Under the pieces are notes generated by a model, which was not told where the DNA came from, searched no databases, and was given only the letters and a program-made list of their open reading frames with translations. Shown here in pieces: positions 18,708 through 28,377 of a stretch of 64,000 nt of DNA. Origin of the DNA: Taibaiella soli (lineage in GTDB: Bacteria; Bacteroidota; Bacteroidia; Chitinophagales; Chitinophagaceae); contig NZ_QKTW01000016.1 in NCBI RefSeq assembly GCF_003236175.1, positions 252,482 to 316,481 of the forward strand. Reading direction: 5' to 3'. Position numbers and translations under genes: made by a program. Numbering within the stretch: the stretch's first letter is position 1; each line of letters opens with the position of its first letter.

Positions 18708-19252
18708 GCGGAACGCTGCACTGCCTGTTTGGTAAACAATAGCAGATACACCACGATAAACAGCAGCGAAGTAATAGCCGATGCAACAATCTTGAGTAAG
18801 AGATAAGCGATGTTATTAACGCTCCAAAGCTCTACCAGGAAGAAGACGGTGTGATGTATTAAAATCAGAAAGCCGCAATAAACAAGGAACGGTACCCAGC
18901 CCATATTTTTTACATTCGGAGACTGGCCAGGGTATTCCGAAAGGTGCTTTGGCATCAATGCTGCCAGTACATTGGTGCGTAAATAAGCGATCAGTACTGT
19001 AGCCATGGCGTGCATGCCCGCAGTAGAGTTAAATGTATCAACTGTAAGACCGGTAACCAGGCCTAGTATAAGCATGAGCCAAACAGGTGTTTCGATTGGC
19101 AATAGCAAAATAAACAAAGGATAAACGTACGGAACAAACACAGGAAATCCGGCTGGGTTTGACCACCAGCGCAGATTAATCTTATTCAGGATAAGTTCCT
19201 GGATAAGAATGATAAGACAAAAACGCAATAGATTTTTTACGTAGTCGCTCAT
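18704..19252 (-). CDS. mreD: Rod shape-determining protein MreD
   Basis: Integral membrane partner of MreC and MreB in the elongasome. The 182-residue protein has about five hydrophobic segments (FCLIILIQELILNKINL, PLFILLLPIETPVWLMLILGLVTGLTVD, and three more). The TGLTVDTFNSTAGMHAMATVLIAYLR segment is characteristic of Bacteroidota MreD. Its start overlaps the mreC stop by four bases (ATGA), indicating translational coupling. The operon ends here: the next gene, on the other strand, converges tail to tail, so the penicillin-binding protein 2 and rodA genes that often follow mreD are absent. Confidence 0.9.
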   Translation of the reverse strand: MSDYVKNLLRFCLIILIQELILNKINLRWWSNPAGFPVFVPYVYPLFILLLPIETPVWLMLILGLVTGLTVDTFNSTAGMHAMATVLIAYLRTNVLAALMPKHLSEYPGQSPNVKNMGWVPFLVYCGFLILIHHTVFFLVELWSVNNIAYLLLKIVASAITSLLFIVVYLLLFTKQAVQRSA

Positions 19253-20112
19253 TTGTTTTTTCCTTTTGTAGAGTCTTCCAATTGCGTGCGCTCGCCGCTC
19301 ATTTTATTCTCAATCACGTATACATACTGCAGGTTCCGGAAATTGGTAGCAGGACGGATAGATAATTGCTGTGTGTTGTCTTTTTTCAGGATCTCCTTCT
19401 TAAATACCGTACCGATCAGGATATTGGCCGGCAGGTATTGAGAATATCCTGTTGTATAAACAGAGTCGTTGTTTTTTACTTTAATCTCCTGTGCGATACC
19501 TTTCATCAGCAGCACATCTGGCCGTTCGCCTTCCCAGTTAACGACGCTGAAGGTGGTTCCTTCTTTTAGTTTCGCACTTACCGGTTGTTTTACGTTCAGC
19601 ATGCTCAGTACTGTTGCAAAATGTTTGGAAACATTTTCAACCCGGCCAACGAGGCCATTACTGGAAATAACGGTCATGTTTTTCTCTATACCATCTTCAC
19701 TGCCGCGGGCAATGGTTAGATAGTTGTTGGCAGACGTGACGGAGTTATTGATGACCCTTGCCGTGCGGTAATGGTATTCTGCGAAATGCAGCACATGCGT
19801 AGAATCACTGAAATTGAGCGGAAGGCTTGTTTTCCCGTCTTTCGCGGTGTCTACAGCCGAATAGGCGGCCAGTTCAGAGCGAAGGCGCGCATTTTCATTC
19901 AGCAGGCTGTCGTTCATCTGGCGAAGGCCGAAATAATAAACGAGATCATTCTGCTTGTTATAGAAATATCCCGAAACACTGTTTGCTGAATTCATCAGTT
20001 CATTTCCCTGCAATGTTTTAGTGCGGGCAATGAGCACAATACATACGATCTCTAACCCCAGAAAGAAGATGAGGTTAAAAAATCTGCGTATGAACAGGAT
20101 AAACGTGCGCAC
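19249..20112 (-). CDS. mreC: Rod shape-determining protein MreC
   Basis: Bitopic membrane protein that organises the elongation machinery in the periplasm. The 287-residue chain has an N-terminal transmembrane helix (FFNLIFFLGLEIVCIVLIAR), a coiled-coil stretch (LRQMNDSLLNENARLRSELAAY) and the double beta-barrel domain with ARGSEDGIEKNMTVISSNGLVGRVENVSKHFATVLSMLNVKQPVSAKL. Length and layout are normal. It follows mreB by 87 bases, in which a strong hairpin occurs, and overlaps mreD. Confidence 0.93.
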   Translation of the reverse strand: MRTFILFIRRFFNLIFFLGLEIVCIVLIARTKTLQGNELMNSANSVSGYFYNKQNDLVYYFGLRQMNDSLLNENARLRSELAAYSAVDTAKDGKTSLPLNFSDSTHVLHFAEYHYRTARVINNSVTSANNYLTIARGSEDGIEKNMTVISSNGLVGRVENVSKHFATVLSMLNVKQPVSAKLKEGTTFSVVNWEGERPDVLLMKGIAQEIKVKNNDSVYTTGYSQYLPANILIGTVFKKEILKKDNTQQLSIRPATNFRNLQYVYVIENKMSGERTQLEDSTKGKNK

Positions 20113-20148
20113 TGGGGAAATGAAGTTGGATGGATTGGAATATAAAGT

Positions 20149-20191
20149 GCGCTACCGGAGTTTTTAGTTTGGAAGGAAATTCCGGTAGCGC
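20149..20191 (-). promoter_or_regulatory. Hairpin between mreB and mreC
   Basis: Arms GCGCTACCGGA (20149-20159) and TCCGGTAGCGC (20181-20191) are perfect inverted repeats of 11 bases around a 21-base loop in the mreB-mreC spacer. On the minus strand it is followed by only a few T, so it is more likely an attenuator or an RNA-processing/stability element than a full terminator. Confidence 0.6.
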
Positions 20192-20199
20192 AAAAGATT

Positions 20200-21222
20200 T
20201 TATTTCATCAGGAAAGGCATTTTGACAACATTTTTCAGTGCCATGCCAGTGCCGCGCACTACAGCACGCAGCGGATCGTCTGCTACATGAACCGGCAGCT
20301 TGATCTTATGGGAAATGCGGCGGTCGAGACCACGCAGCAGTGCACCACCACCTGTGAGGTACAAACCGCGACGGTAAATATCGGCAGCCAGTTCCGGCGG
20401 AGTACTTTCCAGCGCTTTCAGGATCGCTTCTTCAATTTTGAAGATCGATTTATCCAGTGCTTCAGCAACTTCCTGGTAAGATACCATGATCTGTTTTGGA
20501 ATACCTGTTACCAGGTCACGTCCGTTTACAGCGATATCATCTGGTGGATTGTCGAGGTCTTTCAGTGCAGACCCAACGTGTATTTTGATTTGTTCTGCAG
20601 TACGCTCACCAATCATCAGACTGTGATAGCGGCGCATTGCTTCCATAATGTCGGCAGTAAATTCATCACCTGCGATACGGATAGATTGGTCACAAACGAT
20701 ACCGGCGAGCGCGATTACAGAGATACCGGTAGTACCACCACCGATGTCGATGATCATGTTGCCGGTCGGTTCTTCTACGTCGATACCGATACCGAGTGCA
20801 GCAGCCATTGGTTCGTGAATCATGTAGACCTCTTTTGCGCCTGCTTGTTCGGCAGAGTCACGCACCGCGCGTTTTTCTACCTCAGTGATGCTGGAAGGAA
20901 TACAGATAACCATGCGCCAGCTTGGTGGAAACAATGGTTTTTTGGGATACACAAGCTTGATCATTTCACGGAGCATCCCTTCAGCCGCATTAAAGTCTGC
21001 GATTACACCGTCTTTCAAAGGGCGAATCGTTTTCAGATTTTCGTGCGTTTTTTCGTGCATCATCATGGCCTTTTTACCAACAGCCACAATTTTATTGGAA
21101 GTACGGTCGATCGCTACAATAGATGGCTCGTCTACAACTACCTGGTCGTTATGAATTATAAGAGTATTGGCGGTGCCTAAATCAATGGCAATTTCCTGAG
21201 TTAAAAAGTTAAACAAGCCCAT
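20200..21222 (-). CDS. mreB: Rod shape-determining protein MreB
   Basis: Actin-like ATPase that forms membrane-associated filaments and directs lateral wall synthesis. The 340-residue protein has the MreB motifs: IAIDLGTANTLI (phosphate 1), PSIVAIDR, the MMHEKTHENLKTIRPLKDGVIADF segment, IDIGGGTTGISVIALAGI (phosphate 2) and the C-terminal LTGGGALLRGLDRRI (adenosine motif). First gene of mreB-mreC-mreD on the minus strand, divergent to the GH3 fusion gene across 245 bases. Confidence 0.97.
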   Translation of the reverse strand: MGLFNFLTQEIAIDLGTANTLIIHNDQVVVDEPSIVAIDRTSNKIVAVGKKAMMMHEKTHENLKTIRPLKDGVIADFNAAEGMLREMIKLVYPKKPLFPPSWRMVICIPSSITEVEKRAVRDSAEQAGAKEVYMIHEPMAAALGIGIDVEEPTGNMIIDIGGGTTGISVIALAGIVCDQSIRIAGDEFTADIMEAMRRYHSLMIGERTAEQIKIHVGSALKDLDNPPDDIAVNGRDLVTGIPKQIMVSYQEVAEALDKSIFKIEEAILKALESTPPELAADIYRRGLYLTGGGALLRGLDRRISHKIKLPVHVADDPLRAVVRGTGMALKNVVKMPFLMK

Positions 21223-21467
21223 AAAAAAATCAAGACAGCTGCATTATTGAATAATAATGGCAAAGTTGCGAAAAAATCAATCTGTTTTATACGAAGTTTG
21301 GTTTTTTTTGCGAAGTTTCAACAAGCTTTTTTAAAAAAGCTGGCATTGCTTTTGCACTATGCTTCGAATGTAGCCGAAAATCTACATAGAGCGATAATTT
21401 TCATGCAACAAGAACGTCTTTTTTTGGCGTTTAGGCATTACACTTCATTACCATTATTTTTGTTCTT

Positions 21468-24400
21468 ATGACTATCCGGAAACCGTTTGCTGCTTTACTG
21501 GCAGGACTTTTTATATGCTTTTTTTCTGCAGGCGCCAAAGGGCGAAATTCGTCGGTGCCCAAAACTAACTATCGGACAAAGTGGGTAGACAGCATCTACA
21601 ATAATCTGAACAGGCAGGAACGGATCGGGCAGCTGTTTATGGTGGCGGCATATTCCGGCGGAAAAAACATGAATGATACGCTCATTTCACGTCTTGTTTC
21701 AACTCATCAGATCGGCGGATTGATATTCATGCAGGGCGGTCCTGGGCGGCAGGCCGTTTTAACCAATAAGTACCAGCAGATGGCTCAGGTGCCGTTGATG
21801 ATTGGAATGGACGCTGAGTGGGGGCTTGGCATGCGTCTGGATAGCGTAATGAGCTTTCCGAAACAAATGATGCTGGGCGCGGCCAATGATACGGCTTTGA
21901 TGTATAAAATGGGCATGGCCGTTGCATACCAATGCAAACGTCTTGGCGTGCATGTAGACTTTGCTCCGGATGTGGACGTAAACAACAATCCGGCGAATCC
22001 GGTGATCAATATGCGGTCGTTCGGCGAAGACAAAACCCGGGTGGCGAAAATGGGTATCGCTTACATGCGTGGTTTGCAGGACAATGGTGTAATGGCTTGC
22101 GCGAAGCACTTTCCGGGCCATGGTGACACAGATGTAGACTCGCACAAAGATTTGCCAACGGTCAATAAATCATTGGAACAGCTGGATACGCTCGAATTAT
22201 ATCCGTTCAAAGCATTGATTAAAGCGGGTGTACAAAGTGTAATGGTTGCACACTTATCTATTCCGGCATTGGAAACAGAGCCAAATATTCCGACGACGCT
22301 TTCTTATAACACGATTACAAACTTGCTGAAAAACAAGATGGGCTTTAACGGGCTCGTATTTACCGATGCGTTGAACATGCAGGGCGTTGCTAAATGGTTT
22401 CCTTCAGGCGAAATAGATTTGCGTGCCTATCTGGCCGGCAACGATGTGTTGCTTTTTTCGCAGGATGTACCAACAGCTATTCAAAAAATTGACAGTGCCA
22501 TCAATGACGGACGCATCAATGAAAAAGATCTGGAACAACGCGTGAAAAAGATTCTGGCGGCTAAATACGATGCGGGACTTGCCAAATGGACTCCAATTTC
22601 GACCGTTAATATCGTCAACGACATCAATCAGTTTACGGCTCCGCTGCGCAAGCAAATTGCGACAACCGCTGCAACGTTGGTTCGTGATAATGATGCGACT
22701 ATTGGAAAAATTGCCGCTCGTAACCTGCATGTCGGTTACATTGGCGTTAATGCAACAAGCAGCCAGCTGGCTGAAATCATGGGCGATGCACAACGGAATA
22801 TGGCTACCAACTGGCTGCCGAAAACAAGTACTAATCTGCAGGCGAAAAAGCTGTTGGATACCATCGCAACTAATGATGTGACGATTGTAGCGATTCATAA
22901 TCTGAATATTTATCCGGCAAATAATTATGGTCTGGATGCACAACAGGTCTCATTTCTGCAACAATTACAAGGCAAAAAAGATGTGATGATTGTGCTGATG
23001 GGTAACGCGTATGTGATGCAAAACTTCTGCAGTGCACCGAATGTACTGATCGCTTATGATGATGATACGCTCACGCAGCAATCAATTGCGCGGGTATTGC
23101 TCAATGAAGTAAAACCGAAAGGTATTTTACCTGTTTCGCCTTGCAATGTGATTCAACCGAAACTGGATACTACGGTTAATATGGGTACCGGTATGTCGCC
23201 CGCAATGGAGATGCCTCTCATTCCAGCAGTACCATATCAGCTAAGAAAAGTAACCAGTCCGGGTGATGCTGGGGTGGTCAATCTTGAGGCGCTGGATAAG
23301 CTGAACCGGTTTATTCAAAACAGCATTGTGAGTGGTGCATTTCCGGGCTGCCGGATTATTGCCGCCAAAGATGGAATGGTATTTTACAATGAATCGTTTG
23401 GTTATTATACGTATGATAAAAAGCAGCCGGTCGACAATAAAACAATTTACGATGTCGCTTCCGTGACGAAAGTGCTGTCGACAACGCTTGCTGTAATGCG
23501 CCTCTACGAGGATGGAAAGTTAGATCTGAACAAAACTATTGGCGATTATCTGCCGCAGGCAAATGGAACCGATAAAGCGAAATTGAAAATTGAAGATTTG
23601 TTGATGCATCAGGCCGGATTGAAGAGCTGGATTCCGTTTTATAAAGAAACGCTGGACAGTGCCGGAAATTTGCGAGCAGACCTTTACAGAACAAAATCAA
23701 ACGATACATTCGACACTCAGGTAGCCAATAATCTTTTTATCCGCAACGATTATAAAGACACCATCTGGAACCGTATTTACACCACGCCGCTGGAGAATAA
23801 AAGCCGTTATGTTTACAGCGATCTTGACTTTTATTTTCTTGCAGCCATCGTAGAAAAGATCAGTGGAACTACAATTGACAAGTATGTGCAAACACAGTTC
23901 TACAAGCCTCTTGGATTGAAATCAATCATGTATCAGCCAATGGAAAAGTTTGATTCTACCCAAATAGCGCCAACAGAATATGATGTGTTTTTCCGTCATC
24001 AGCTGGTGCATGGTTATGTCCATGATCAAGGTGCAGCGTTGCTTGGTGGCGTAGCGGGACATGCGGGCATTTTTGCTACCGCAAATGATGTGGCTGTTGT
24101 TTTTCAGATGTTGCTCAATTACGGTTCTTACAAAAACAAACAGTATTTTAAAAAGGAAACCATTGAGAAATTCATCGCGTACAATTCCCGTCTGAGCCGC
24201 CGTGGTTTCGGTTTTGATAAACCACAGCCAGATCGTGATGACGCTGGTCCGACAGGGAATCGCTGCAGTGGATATGCATTCGGTCATCAGGGTTTTACAG
24301 GTACCTGCGTGTGGGCTGATCCCGCAACAGGTGTAGTGTTCGTGTTCTTGTCGAACCGTGTATATCCTTCTGCAGAAAACAATGAAATCAATAAACTCAG

Positions 24401-24500
24401 CGTTCGTACGGTAGCACAAGATTATATTTATGAAGCACTTGGTATTCCGGTAAATCATAATCGTCCGGAAGTGAAAAAGAAACAAATGGCAGGAAAGTAA
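21468..24500 (+). CDS. GH3 beta-N-acetylglucosaminidase fused to a serine beta-lactamase-like hydrolase
   Basis: Exported two-domain protein of 1010 residues, probably acting on peptidoglycan fragments. A signal peptide (to about residue 23) is followed by a GH3 NagZ-like domain with IGMDAEWGLGMR, the KHFPGHGDT motif (about 212-220) with a DSHKDLP His loop, and FTDALNMQG carrying the nucleophile Asp near 300. From about residue 600 comes a class C beta-lactamase-type domain with the S-x-x-K motif SVTK (about 665-668), YSD for the second motif and GHQGFTGT (about 938-945) for the third. The pairing suggests release of GlcNAc plus a peptidase/esterase step. Divergent to mreB, consistent with a cell-wall role. 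Confidence 0.9.
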   Translation: MTIRKPFAALLAGLFICFFSAGAKGRNSSVPKTNYRTKWVDSIYNNLNRQERIGQLFMVAAYSGGKNMNDTLISRLVSTHQIGGLIFMQGGPGRQAVLTNKYQQMAQVPLMIGMDAEWGLGMRLDSVMSFPKQMMLGAANDTALMYKMGMAVAYQCKRLGVHVDFAPDVDVNNNPANPVINMRSFGEDKTRVAKMGIAYMRGLQDNGVMACAKHFPGHGDTDVDSHKDLPTVNKSLEQLDTLELYPFKALIKAGVQSVMVAHLSIPALETEPNIPTTLSYNTITNLLKNKMGFNGLVFTDALNMQGVAKWFPSGEIDLRAYLAGNDVLLFSQDVPTAIQKIDSAINDGRINEKDLEQRVKKILAAKYDAGLAKWTPISTVNIVNDINQFTAPLRKQIATTAATLVRDNDATIGKIAARNLHVGYIGVNATSSQLAEIMGDAQRNMATNWLPKTSTNLQAKKLLDTIATNDVTIVAIHNLNIYPANNYGLDAQQVSFLQQLQGKKDVMIVLMGNAYVMQNFCSAPNVLIAYDDDTLTQQSIARVLLNEVKPKGILPVSPCNVIQPKLDTTVNMGTGMSPAMEMPLIPAVPYQLRKVTSPGDAGVVNLEALDKLNRFIQNSIVSGAFPGCRIIAAKDGMVFYNESFGYYTYDKKQPVDNKTIYDVASVTKVLSTTLAVMRLYEDGKLDLNKTIGDYLPQANGTDKAKLKIEDLLMHQAGLKSWIPFYKETLDSAGNLRADLYRTKSNDTFDTQVANNLFIRNDYKDTIWNRIYTTPLENKSRYVYSDLDFYFLAAIVEKISGTTIDKYVQTQFYKPLGLKSIMYQPMEKFDSTQIAPTEYDVFFRHQLVHGYVHDQGAALLGGVAGHAGIFATANDVAVVFQMLLNYGSYKNKQYFKKETIEKFIAYNSRLSRRGFGFDKPQPDRDDAGPTGNRCSGYAFGHQGFTGTCVWADPATGVVFVFLSNRVYPSAENNEINKLSVRTVAQDYIYEALGIPVNHNRPEVKKKQMAGK

Positions 24501-24533
24501 CTTGCAGATAACCCAAGTCGACAATAGTAGGCC

Positions 24534-24563
24534 AAGCAACACTCTAAAGTGTTGCTTTTCTTT
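24534..24563 (+). terminator. Rho-independent terminator after the GH3 fusion gene
   Basis: AAGCAACACT / AGTGTTGCTT with CTAA loop, then T-rich TTCTTTTT. Confidence 0.85.
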
Positions 24564-24675
24564 TTGTTTTGAAAATTCCCCCAAACATTCCCCCCGGATT
24601 TTGCAGATCAAAATTTGGGGTTTAAAACAATAAAAGGATTTTTGTCATCGTTTCGTAAACATTAAATCCCTGACT

Positions 24676-27489
24676 ATGCACAACTATCGTAACCCTTTGC
24701 TGGTCTTCATTTTGCTGGTTCTTCCTTTTTTGAGCAAAGCACAATCGCATGCATTTTCCATTAGTGGAAGTGTTGCAGATACGTTTAATAATGCACAGCT
24801 ACCGCATGCCTCCGTTACGTTGCTGCGCGCAGAAGACTCAGTGCTCGCCACTTTTACAAGAACCAATGAGCAGGGACAATTTTCCCTACATCCATCAAAG
24901 GGTGGCAAGTTTATCTTGATGATCAGCTTTCCTGGATTTGCAGACTACATTGATATCGTAAAACTTAACGAAAAGAATTCCGTAGACATGGGAATTGTGC
25001 CGATGGTTTCTAAAACCCACCTGCTGCAGGAGATCGTAGTTAAACAGCAAATTGCCGCGATCAAAGTAAAAGGGGATACTACGGAGTACATGGCTGATAG
25101 TTTCAAGGTAAAGGAGAATGCTACTGTAGAAGATCTTTTGAAAAAATTGCCCGGTATTCAGGTTGATAAAAACGGACAAGTAACGGCACAAGGCGAGCAG
25201 GTTGCAAAGATTCTGGTTGATGGTGAAGAGTTCTTTTCCGACGATCCGGCGGTAGTGACAAAAGGGCTGCAAGCCAATGCTGTGGAGCGGGTGCAGGTTT
25301 TTGACAAGAAAAGCGATCAGGCAGAATTTACGGGAATAGATGATGGTCAGAAGACCAAAACAATCAATTTGCAGCTAAAAGAAGACAAGAAAAAAGGGTA
25401 TTTCGGAAAGCTGAATGCAGGCGGCGGAACAGACCAGTATTATGAAAATCAGGGGATGCTCAACGCATTTAAAGGCAAGCGACAGATATCTGCATTTGGC
25501 ATTATTTCCAACACAGATAAAGTAGGCCTTGGCTGGCAAGACCGTCAGAAATATGGTGCCGATAACAATACAATTACCGGTGTAAACGAAGACGGCGGCA
25601 TCTATACGTCCTTTACTTCCGATGATGATTTCACCAGCTGGGACGGAAATTACGGGGGACAAGGCTTACCGAAAGTATGGACAGGTGGTATTCACTTTGC
25701 AGATAAATGGGGTAAAGATGATGCTTACCATACTACAGGAAACTATCGCTACGCGAAACAAAATCTCGAAGTAGAAGGAAATACAACGACAGAATACACG
25801 ATTCCGGAATCCAGATATTTTACGAATGAGCACAGTAATAAATTCAGCAGCGGCCAGCGTCATGAAGCAGATGGAATGTTTGAATGGAAAATTGATACCA
25901 CTTCTTCACTAAAAGTAACAGTGAATGGAGGTTATCGTGAAACGCAGACCAGCACTGATTATCAGACGCAGGCAATAAGCAATGATGCAGATACAAGCTA
26001 CAATTCGCATCGCACGTTGACCAGTAATGCCAACTCCAAAAACTTCGATGCAACAATGTTGTATCGAAAGAAATTTGCGAAGAAAGGTCGCACCTTGTCG
26101 ATAAACTTCAATGAGAATTATCGTGAGAACGCCAGCGACGGATTTTTGAATTCATTCACGCATTACTACGCTACAGGCCGCGACAGTGCTATCGATCAGC
26201 ATAAAGTAAACAACTCTGCTAACCTTGTGTTTAAAGGGAAAGCGACTTATACGGAGCCGATTTCTAAAGTGACATTCCTGGAGTTGAATTATTCGGTCGG
26301 CGTCAATAATAGTAATGCAACGAAGAGCTCTTATGATAAGCAGCCATCCGGGGACTATACCGATAGCCTGAACCCAATGTATAGCAGCGATTACATGTAC
26401 AATATCCTGCAAAACAGTGGTGGTGCTTCCTTTCGCTTTGTGTATAAGAAAGTGAATTTTGCTTTTGGCGGTGATATGTCGAATACTGCGTATAAGCAGA
26501 AGAACCTAAGTACGGATACGCTCTATCATCGCAGCTATGAATACAGCTACAACAACTTTTTTCCGAGAATTAATTTCAATTACAAACCGAATAAACAATC
26601 CTCGGTAAACCTGAACTATTACGGAAGCAGCAAACAGCCTACGATCGATCAGATTCAGCCGCTGCGCGACAATACTGATCCCCTTAATGTGCCGATCGGT
26701 AATCCTGGCCTTACACAGCAATTCAATCACACAGTGGCCGCGCGCTATAATTTTTACAAAGTGATGAATGGTGAATATCTCTGGTCGAATGCTTCTTATA
26801 CCTATATCAACAACGCCATCAGCCGCGCGGACAATGTAAATCCGGATGGAACACGTTCTTATCAATATATCAACGTGCAGGGTAACTATAACGGTTATCT
26901 GTATCTGGGCTACAATGTGAAAGTAAAAGCAGTGAGGATCGGTGCCCGTATCAATACGAACGTGAATCGAAGCAAAACCTTTGTAAATGGTGTAGAGAAC
27001 ATTAGCAACAATAATGGATACGGTATCGATTTTGATTTTAACTATGATATCGAAAACAAACTTTCCATCTATTTCACGCCGGGCGTAGGTTACAGCGATA
27101 ATAAATCAACAATCAGTACTTACACTACCAGTTATTGGTACACAGGAAATGACCTGACGGTTACTTATCAGTTACCAAAGAAAATAGAATTGGGAACGTA
27201 CATCTCCTGGTACATGCGTCAGCGTACGCCCGGTTTTGAAGAAAACACAAGCGTTGTACGCTGGAATGCTTACATCAGCAAAAAGCTTCTAAAGAAGGAT
27301 CAACTGGAAATACGTGCTTCTGTATTTGATATCCTGAATCAGAATATGGGAATCAACCGTTATGCGCAGAACAACTATGTAACGCAGACGAACTTCAATA
27401 CAATACGCCGCTACGGCTTGTTTAGTGTGATCTGGAATTTTTCGCACACACCGATGAGTGCACCGCAAAACAATGATTCAAACAAATAA
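24676..27489 (+). CDS. TonB-dependent receptor-like outer membrane beta-barrel protein
   Basis: A 937-residue outer-membrane protein. A signal peptide (to about residue 22, SKAQ) leads into a carboxypeptidase-regulatory-like domain (FSISGSVADTFNNAQLPHASVTLL, about 25-110). Next is a plug-like region with VEDLLKKLPGIQVDKNGQVTAQGEQVAKILVDGEEFF, then a long barrel rich in alternating aromatic strands that ends in an aromatic terminal strand (RRYGLFSVIWNF) before a short polar tail. A TonB box is not obvious. The barrel is of the type often listed as outer membrane beta-barrel family 3. Directly downstream is a GLPGLI protein, a frequent partner of such barrels. Substrate unknown. Confidence 0.87.
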   Translation: MHNYRNPLLVFILLVLPFLSKAQSHAFSISGSVADTFNNAQLPHASVTLLRAEDSVLATFTRTNEQGQFSLHPSKGGKFILMISFPGFADYIDIVKLNEKNSVDMGIVPMVSKTHLLQEIVVKQQIAAIKVKGDTTEYMADSFKVKENATVEDLLKKLPGIQVDKNGQVTAQGEQVAKILVDGEEFFSDDPAVVTKGLQANAVERVQVFDKKSDQAEFTGIDDGQKTKTINLQLKEDKKKGYFGKLNAGGGTDQYYENQGMLNAFKGKRQISAFGIISNTDKVGLGWQDRQKYGADNNTITGVNEDGGIYTSFTSDDDFTSWDGNYGGQGLPKVWTGGIHFADKWGKDDAYHTTGNYRYAKQNLEVEGNTTTEYTIPESRYFTNEHSNKFSSGQRHEADGMFEWKIDTTSSLKVTVNGGYRETQTSTDYQTQAISNDADTSYNSHRTLTSNANSKNFDATMLYRKKFAKKGRTLSINFNENYRENASDGFLNSFTHYYATGRDSAIDQHKVNNSANLVFKGKATYTEPISKVTFLELNYSVGVNNSNATKSSYDKQPSGDYTDSLNPMYSSDYMYNILQNSGGASFRFVYKKVNFAFGGDMSNTAYKQKNLSTDTLYHRSYEYSYNNFFPRINFNYKPNKQSSVNLNYYGSSKQPTIDQIQPLRDNTDPLNVPIGNPGLTQQFNHTVAARYNFYKVMNGEYLWSNASYTYINNAISRADNVNPDGTRSYQYINVQGNYNGYLYLGYNVKVKAVRIGARINTNVNRSKTFVNGVENISNNNGYGIDFDFNYDIENKLSIYFTPGVGYSDNKSTISTYTTSYWYTGNDLTVTYQLPKKIELGTYISWYMRQRTPGFEENTSVVRWNAYISKKLLKKDQLEIRASVFDILNQNMGINRYAQNNYVTQTNFNTIRRYGLFSVIWNFSHTPMSAPQNNDSNK

Positions 27490-27499
27490 ATCAACAGCT

Positions 27500-28237
27500 A
27501 TGAACCGTTTCTTTTTTTATATCATTTTATGTTCTCTGCCATTAATGGCAAATGCGCAATACACAAGCCAGGGCACTATTGAGTTTGAGCGTAAGATAAA
27601 TGTGCACCGCCAATTTCAGGATGAAGAGAATGAGTGGTTTGAGCGGGTAAAATCACAGGTTCCCAAATTTAATATCAGCTCTTTTGTGCTGTACTTTAAT
27701 CAGCAGCAAACCAAATACAAGCTGGCTAAGGAATTGGACGACCCGGCGAAAATGTTTGGCGGTTATCCTGCTGCTGAAAATGAGGTGCTGACCGATTTTG
27801 CGACACATCGCGTTACCGCCGCGAAAAAAATTTACGAGAAAAATTTTCTGGTAGAAGACAGTATGCGGGTAATTGAATGGAAAATTACTGACGAAATACG
27901 GACCATCGCCAATTACAAATGCCGCAAAGCTGTGGGTAAGATTTGTGATTCTGTTTATGTAGTAGCTTTTTATACTGATGATATCATAGTAAGTGGTGGA
28001 CCGGAAATGTTTAGTGGCCTGCCAGGTATGATACTGGAACTTGCGGTTCCGCGTCTTTATACAACATGGGTAGCAACTAAAGTGACAGTGGATCCGCCTC
28101 CTGTAAATGAATTTGGTGCACCGAAGCCGCCTAAGGCCAAAAAAGTTAATCAAAAAGAGCTCACGGAAGCACTCAAAACCGGCTTTAGCGACTGGGGTAA
28201 AAGTGCTGCGCGGTTTTATTGGTGGAGTGAGTTGTAA
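27500..28237 (+). CDS. GLPGLI family protein
   Basis: Secreted protein of 245 residues belonging to a Bacteroidota family named for its GLPGLI motif, seen here as FSGLPGMILELA near residue 175. A signal peptide (MNRFFFYIILCSLPLMANAQ) precedes the conserved QGTIEFERKINVH start. Internal features are WKITDEIRTIANYKCRKAVG and VVAFYTDDIIVSGGPEMFSGLPG, and the end is RFYWWSEL. The function of the family is unknown, but it commonly sits beside TonB-receptor-like barrels, as here (11 bases downstream). The start at 27500 fits the signal peptide; the longer in-frame reading from 27458 would overlap the upstream gene. Confidence 0.9.
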   Translation: MNRFFFYIILCSLPLMANAQYTSQGTIEFERKINVHRQFQDEENEWFERVKSQVPKFNISSFVLYFNQQQTKYKLAKELDDPAKMFGGYPAAENEVLTDFATHRVTAAKKIYEKNFLVEDSMRVIEWKITDEIRTIANYKCRKAVGKICDSVYVVAFYTDDIIVSGGPEMFSGLPGMILELAVPRLYTTWVATKVTVDPPPVNEFGAPKPPKAKKVNQKELTEALKTGFSDWGKSAARFYWWSEL

Positions 28238-28273
28238 TCGCTAGTGGTTGATGTCTGATCGGCGGACCGCAAT

Positions 28274-28310
28274 AAACGGTCGGATGACTTAAAGTCGTCC
28301 GACCGTTTTT
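28274..28310 (+). terminator. Strong Rho-independent terminator after the GLPGLI gene
   Basis: Sixteen-base-pair stem AAACGGTCGGATGACT / AGTCGTCCGACCGTTT (one G-T) with TAA loop and a T run. Confidence 0.92.
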
Positions 28311-28377
28311 GTATATAGCATACTACTGCTGAAGTTTTATCTTGCAACGGATAAAAACGAAACCTGCGCGGTATAAA

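Noticed and set aside
20287-21180. 297-codon ORF antisense to mreB
   Set aside because: Shadow ORF with an implausible Phe/His/Cys-rich product; mreB is certain.
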